Position numbers and translations under genes: made by a program. A DNA stretch of 64,000 nt from Adiantum capillus-veneris (taxonomy: Eukaryota > Streptophyta > Polypodiopsida > Polypodiales > Pteridaceae). The notes beneath the pieces are model-generated. The model saw only the letters and a list, made by a program, of their open reading frames with translations, was not told the DNA's origin and did not search any database. The stretch's first letter is position 1. Each line of letters begins with the position of its first letter. The stretch is from positions 61,020,253-61,084,252 of the forward strand of contig CM043959.1 in assembly GCA_014529385.2 (NCBI GenBank). Reading direction: 5' to 3'. Below are positions 58,205-64,000 of this stretch, piece after piece.

Positions 58205-59145
58205 GCTTAGTCTACTCGTTTTCAATGTAAAACCATGTCTTTTATGGAGATACCAAAATAAAAGGGGACTCTCAAATTGCCTGTCAAAAAAATAATAATC
58301 ATCAGAGATTCACCACCCTATATTCTAGAAACCATCACATTGCTGCCATTTGATATCCCCCCACGATCACCATTAATGTAAAAGCATGTTTTTTTCAGAG
58401 ATACCAAAAAAAAAGGGGACTCTCAAATTTCCTGTCGAAGAAATGATAATCATCAGAGATCCACCACCCTATATTTATTTTCAATGTAAAACCATGCCTT
58501 ATATAGAGATACCAAAAGAAAAGGGATATCTCAAATTGCTTCTTGAAGAAATAATAATTATCATAGATCCACCACCCTGTATTCCAAACCATCACATCGC
58601 TCACATTTGATATCCCCTCACGACCAACATTAGTGTTTGATCTTAATGGTGTCTTCTGTGCTTCATGGATTGAAGATCCTAATATGCTATGTCGCCTGAT
58701 CTAGAAAGTATTGTGTTCGACTTCATCAACAAAAACAGGGATAGTTTTGACTGAGGCTATGAAGTATTTTTTCTATATGTATTATTTGTGCATGCCCACA
58801 GAGTGAGAATTTTTGTTTTTCAAGTACCTCCACGTCCCCAAGGATGCACAACAATACTTAGCTTGGGCTGTGGATTGGGCAAATACTTACATCTCGAGTT
58901 CAACAATGTTGAATAGACTGGACAAAATATTCAACGCATCTTTTGGGGGCCTTTGTGACTACTTCAACGAATGGGCTAGACAATAGTTGTGTGATGTAGA
59001 CACATTCAAAATGGTAGGTGGAAAACCGGTTTTTTCAAGAATCTATAGAATTTTCAAAAGATGGTTCCGCCATATGGTACGATAAATGTGTTGTTGATCA
59101 ACAAAAATCTTTATAAATTCCATTATAATCCTCTTGGTTCTTACA
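58205..59145 (+). pseudogene. Block C of unit 2: FCP1/NIF-like HAD region
   Basis: Three copies of the EIPK-KGTLK segment (58236, 58396, 58500) precede RPTLVFDLNGVFCASW at 58621-58668. After it, frame changes and an in-frame stop near 58804 interrupt the domain. AWAVDWANTYI and the LLIN segment (59092-59100, followed by KNLYKF) are readable. Confidence 0.55.
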
Positions 59146-59569
59146 TCATTGTACCTGGACTCTGCAAGAGGGCTGAAAAATGCAAGCACCTCCAAGGGCT
59201 TCGCCACATAAAAGACGCATCTTGGTGCCTTTTATAGAGAAACAGAGAGTCTCCCACACTTTACCAACATCAAAACATTATTGCATGTGCCTTATATGCT
59301 TGTTGAAAATCAACACTCTGACATCATGTGAGAAGTGGTAGTGGGAGACAGAGAAACACACCACACATGGACTGTAGAAAGAGAAAACTAAGAATCCAGG
59401 TTTAGGGTCCATTTGTGATTAAGTGTTTTTGGAGGAGCCGGGTACAACAACAGTAATTGCAGCAAAATAATTGTTTATTAGGCTCAAAGATACAAAGACC
59501 TACAACATCGTTGGCATTTTGTTGTACACATTTTCATAAACCTCTTGAGATAATATGAACTTATGTGGC

Positions 59570-60078
59570 TCACCATACAAGGGTTCCAAAGGTATCTTGA
59601 TGGATCAAACCAAGTGCCATGCCAACAACACTTTGGCTAGTTAGGAGGTATGTAATAACATCCTTGCTACCATCAACTAGCTCATAGAAGTAGCCCTCAA
59701 GCAAACAGGAATTTGGAGAAATGCAGGTGTCCCAATAATCTCTTAGAGTTTGTGTTGTTTTATATTTCTCCTTTGAGCACCTCAAGAGGTAAAAGTCTCC
59801 TCCATCTTTTTCTGTATTCATGGCAAAGTTTTCACCTACACGCAAAGCATCACTAATTGGATCATGATTTCCACCATACATAGGTCTACCTGATCCTTCA
59901 TTTTCACTTGACTAATCATTTTATTTATCATTGTTGTCCAAGGGTTTGATAGTGTTATACTACCATGTGTGTTGTTAAGGCATTGCCTGCAACATTGACA
60001 AGAAGTCTGCGGTCTTGCCAAGAAAGCATCAGGCCTTTTGTTGTGAGAATTTGTGCAGTAACTCCAAAAACTATACAA
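59570..60078 (-). pseudogene. Block D of unit 2: ORF of unknown family
   Basis: The 103-residue frame (59881-59570) contains SDALRVGENFAMNTEKDGG, DFYLLRCSKEKYKTT and LLEGYFYELVDGSKD, then drifts out of frame compared with unit 1. Upstream, 60078-59836 includes AFLARPQTSCQCCRQCLNN, related to unit 1 in another frame. Confidence 0.5.
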
Positions 60079-60179
60079 ATGAGTTATGACATAGATTCCA
60101 TGAAGTCTAGAGTTAGTGCCAATGGAGTCTTTTTGGTACTGTTAACAAGGCACAAGTAGATAGAGCTATTTAAAGTCCG

Positions 60180-60760
60180 TATTTAACAAGGACTTAATAT
60201 GTCATGGTACTTTATATAAGTACCAATGGAGCTATATAGATGCTTCACAGAGCCTGGGGATGGTAGAAACAAGGTAGAACTCTCAAATTCCACCATGTGA
60301 TTGTGATTATATACACTATGGTACTTTTTATAGCTACCAATGAGGCATTGCTGGTGCTTCATAGAGATTATAAATGCTAGCAAATAGGTAGAACTCTCAA
60401 AAGCCACCATTTGAATGTAATTGAGTAGACCATGGTAATTTTGTAACGATCAATGCAAGTTTATTGACCATTGGTTCACAATGCTTAGTAATGGTGGTGA
60501 AGATCACAAAAGTCCACCATCAAACTAGGATTAAAGGTACTTTTTGAAGCTAAATAATATGATAGCTTTTTATATGGTAGTTCAAAACCAAGGTACAACC
60601 AAGAGTACCCACATAGGAACTTTGTACAGATTGTTGTATTACTTGGTAGATTTTATGGTACTTATCATAGGTACATTGACAATTATATGCCTTTATATTT
60701 CAAAGTACCTTTCATAGGTCGATACTTTGAAAGTACATACACCTTGTTTCTAAAGCACCA
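60180..60760. repeat. Block A of unit 3: GGTACTTT palindrome-rich sequence
   Basis: Contains the same GGTACTT-TATAT-AAGTACC palindrome (about 60206-60224) and further GTAC words such as ACTTTGAAAGTACATAC. Confidence 0.8.
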
Positions 60761-61101
60761 TGCATGTGTTTGTACATTTTGAAAGTAAATGTCTTTTTTT
60801 TTTTGCTAAGTACCATGCATGTGTTTGTACATTGGGAAATTTATGGGAGCCACTCACAAGTTAGAGCGATTGTTCCAGGAGAATATGTTGCATGTGGTTT
60901 AGGTTTTGTGGATTCCAAAGTAGTGTGTGTGTATACACTAGCATGTAGCGATGCATACCACGCGTTGTGTAAGTCTTGATGGACAGGGTTAGAGAAAGTG
61001 CCAACCCCTCCTGTAAGCAGAGTATTTTGGAATCAGCAAAGTCGATGCTTGTGCATAATGGTTGGTTTTCTTATCTCCATGTATCGCGAGATTAATACAG
61101 T

Positions 61102-62060
61102 TTGTTAAGAATGCAAGAATCGTTTTTTGATTGCACAAGCTACAACTTTTGTGGTGTAGTTGTAGGTTCCAATCATATGTCATATGTGGAAACATTACCA
61201 GCTGAGGTGCCAAAGTTGAATGTTGATGCAACTCCGGATGCCCACACCATTGACACAAACATGCAATTTGCTGATCACTCAACTCCAGCTGACAGGGAAG
61301 GATCATCCTTGGCAAGTGACAAAACTCTGGCTTGCGAGGAAGGCTCGCGTGTAGCAATTGACAAAACCCCAGATGCTAAGGTGGAGCCCTCTAAACAAAA
61401 ATAAGGTGAACCAAAACCAGACGACCCTCAACCAATACAAAATGTTGATGCTAAGATGACAAACTTTGTAGCACGAGAGGGGGTGGATGTGATGCAACAC
61501 GTGGTTCAATGTGATGCAAATCCAGATTCCCATGTCTTTCTTAGTGATATAGTGAAGAAGTCAAAAAAGAATGATTTTATTTTATTTGTCTCTTTATGGT
61601 GCAGCTGGACAGTCCAAAAAGACGCCAGCATCAAAGATAAACCTCTCAAAGAAGCAATCTAATGAGGCTAAGGATGAGAATGATGGTGAGACATCCTTTA
61701 CTCATGGCTTGTTCAAGAAAGCATCTCAACACATAGAGGAAGTTTGTAGGGTCAACCTCATTGATAGTTTCATCTCTATAGATCACGTTCATGCTCATTA
61801 GCATATAAGTTTCTTGGGTTTTGATTTTAGGCGAAGATGGAAAAGCGAAGAGCGAGGAAGTTCCAAAGTCACCGCCTCCATTGAAGAAGGCCCCCCAAAA
61901 AAGTACTCCGCTCCAACATCCCTATAGTATTTCCCACCCCCAAAGCCTTATTTTTGGAAGAAACTGTGACATTGAAGACACGTCGTGCCTTCACTCTCTT
62001 GCAAATGACAAGTATCTTTGATTCTTTATTTTTGAATAAAAATAAGAATTTTATGTTTGC
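61102..62060 (+). pseudogene. Block B of unit 3: acidic then basic exons
   Basis: VPKLNVDATPDAHTIDTNMQ and SSLASDKTLACEEGSRVAID match unit 1. A stop at 61402 and later EGVDVMQHVVQCDANPDSHV follow. The unit 1 splice donor is deleted here, while the acceptor GGTGCAG remains at about 61601. The last exon encodes EDGKAKSEEVPKSPPPLKKA and runs to 62021. Confidence 0.5.
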
Positions 62061-62114
62061 CTCCATTCCTTTATTTCTCAGTTTATTGCAATTTTCACTC
62101 TTATTTTGGTTAAA

Positions 62115-63285
62115 AACTGCTTAGTCTACTTGTTTTCAATGTAAAACCATGTCTTTTATGGAGATACCAAAATAAAAGGGGACTCTCAAATTGCCTGTAG
62201 AAGAAATAATAATCATCAAAGATTCACCACCCTGTATTCTAGAAACCATCACATTGATGACATTTGATATCCCCCACGATCAGCACCATGTCTCTTATAG
62301 AGATACCAAAAGAAAAGGGGACTCTCATATTGCTTGTGGATGAAATAATTATCATCAAAGATCCACCATCCTATATTCATTTTCAATGTAAAACCATGTC
62401 TTTTACAGAGATACCAAAAGATAAGGGGACTCTCAAATTGCATGATAAAGAAATAATAATCATCAAAGATCCACCGTCCTATATTCAAAAAACTATCACA
62501 TTACTGCCATTTGATATCCGCATACGACGAGCATTAGTGTTCTTAATTTGTTCCTCTATGCTTCATGGATTGAAGATCCTCATGACAAGGATACTATGTT
62601 GCCTGATTTGGAAAGTACTATACTTGACTTCATCAACTAAAAGCGAGACAGATTTGATTGAGGCTATGAAGTATTTTTTCTATATGTATGATTTGTGCAT
62701 GCCCACATAGCGGGAATTTTTGTTTTTCAAGTACATCCCCAAGGATGCACAACAGTTCTTAGCTTGGGCTATGGGTTCGGAAAATATTTACATCTGGAGT
62801 TTAGCAATGCTAAACAGAGTGAACAAAATAATCAAGGCAATTTTTGGGGGGCTTTGTGACTACTTTAATGGATGGGCTAGACAACAGTAGTGTGATGTAG
62901 CCACGTTCAAAATGGTAGGTGGAAAAGCAATTTTTCCAAGAATTTGCGGAATTTTCTAAAGCCGCTTCCATGATACAGTACAAGAAATGTGTTATTGATT
63001 GACAATAGTCTTTATAAATTCCATTATAATCCTCCTAGTTCCTACAACATTGTACTTGGCCTAGAGGATTGGCGTAGTGAATTCTTGTCCAAGGATTTGG
63101 AAGAGGTTCTTGCCAAGTGGCATGATGCTATGGATTGGTAAGCCAGAGCTTTCACCTTCAATGTGAAGCCTACATCGGAGGACAAATATGTTAAACTTGC
63201 ACTGAAGCGAGGTGGAAAGACAACCAATTATGAAGGATACCTGAAAGGGACACATTTGATTCCATTGATCTTTGAGCACTAGTAT
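62115..63285 (+). pseudogene. Block C of unit 3: FCP1/NIF-like HAD region with altered catalytic motif and a different 3' end
   Basis: Three copies of the EIPK-KGTL segment (62160, 62298, 62408) lead to 62525, where a small deletion removes the Asp codon and neighbours of DLNGV and shifts the frame. Later segments (YMYDLCMPT, DAQQFLAWA, NRVNKIIK) survive. From about 63055 the sequence departs from units 1 and 2 and carries a segment readable as EDWRSEFLSKDLEEVLAKWH, a TAA at 63139, then a frame ending LKGTHLIPLIFEH and a stop at 63280-63282. It may be an original last exon lost from the other units. Confidence 0.5.
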
Positions 63286-63289
63286 CTCA

Positions 63290-64000
63290 TCCTTTTCATG
63301 TAACGGATATTTGTAAAATGCTTATGTAATTTTAGGAAGTCAAGCTTTGTAGAAAACCCTTGTATTGTCAGTTTTGTCATTACAGCTTAACGCTCTCTAC
63401 AAACCCATGTATACATATGCCTACTTCCCATTAGGGATGGTTTTTAGCAACATTTTGAATGCCTCTGTAGTGAGTGATTAACACATAACTCATCAATAAC
63501 ACGAAAGTTGAATTTACAGTTATTTCATTATGTCAGTTTAACATGCTTTGGACTCTAGTTTTTTTTCTTTGATATCAATTTATGTTGTGGGTAGTGTGTG
63601 TATGTGGATGGTGTGTGTCAGATAGGTAAGTTAGTCTTATAGACATGCTGTGTAGTCATTGGAGTCTTCTTGTCATCACGATCATGCTGTGGTTTAGCAT
63701 TATAGCACTAGAAAGTAAAAATACAAGTACCAACCAAGGTACTTGGTGTACCTAATGTGTAGGTAGGTATTTTAAAAGGGAACTGTGAAATCACCCACAA
63801 AATGTTAGTTTAGGGGGTACCTTATCTAGAGACAGATACATGTGAAGAATGATGGGAGACTACCAAAAATTATACTTAATGTACCTAGCATATAGATATG
63901 TTCCATGCATGGTACTTTAAGTACCTAATACGCACACTTCTACATTGTAGAACATGCACTGAAAACCTGTCCTTGGTACTTTGAGACTACATGGATACCC
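63290..64000. other. GTAC-motif-rich sequence, no gene
   Basis: From 63700, words such as AAGTACC, GGTACTTGGTGTACC and GGTACTTTAAGTACC recur, as in block A. It may be the start of another unit or of its flank. Confidence 0.5.

Overview
The window looks like nuclear DNA from a large, repeat-rich land-plant (streptophyte) genome. The evidence is a Tat-type Ty3/Gypsy element with two RNase H domains, CACTA (En/Spm) transposons with TNP2-type transposases and short GT-AG introns, an APE-type LINE, plant-type tRNA primer sites, and very long GA/GT microsatellites. The species cannot be fixed from this sequence. I found no ordinary single-copy host gene, rRNA, intact tRNA gene or CRISPR array. Nearly every coding stretch is a transposon gene or part of a tandemly duplicated, decaying gene family.

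Layout. 1-7157 is a non-coding LTR element (LARD-like, minus strand) with its left LTR cut by the window edge, a tRNA-Asp primer site and a polypurine tract. It abuts a decayed gag (7158-8340, minus) of another Gypsy element. 10739-22882 is a nearly complete 12.1 kb Tat-like Gypsy element (minus) with 2.6 kb LTRs, inserted in a GCATAC-rich minisatellite. Its gene order is PBS - four small accessory ORFs (two homologous pairs) - gag-PR-RT - RNase H - second RNase H - integrase - PPT. 24019-24398 and 34881-35259 are two copies of another LTR; the first is followed by an initiator-Met primer site and the second interrupts a transposase gene. 27576-33389 is a CACTA element with matching ends, an AAA target duplication, subterminal repeats and a broken TNP2-like gene. 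A second CACTA end lies at 34121-34342 and a second TNP2-like pseudogene at 35260-37214. 38720-45760 is a LINE (minus) whose ORF1 is split by a roughly 2.6 kb insertion and whose ORF2 keeps one reading frame with only nonsense codons. Long GT/GA arrays lie at 38064-38694 and 45961-46905. 48.0-48.7 kb holds LTR termini in inverted orientation, 49.4-50.4 kb a duplicated exon module, 50559-50624 a near-perfect hairpin, and 51.33 kb a SINE-like element.

The last 12 kb (52.5-64 kb) is a tandem array of about three units of 3-4.5 kb. Each unit has a GTAC-palindrome-rich block, exons of an acidic/basic low-complexity protein, a plus-strand FCP1/NIF-like HAD-phosphatase-related reading frame with its own internal triplication, and (units 1 and 2) a convergent minus-strand ORF of unknown family. 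The units carry frameshifts and stops and have lost catalytic residues, so most look like pseudogenes.

The two most interesting signals are the duplicated accessory ORFs between primer site and gag in the Tat-like element, and the nested duplication history of the FCP1-like array. All similarity statements are by eye.
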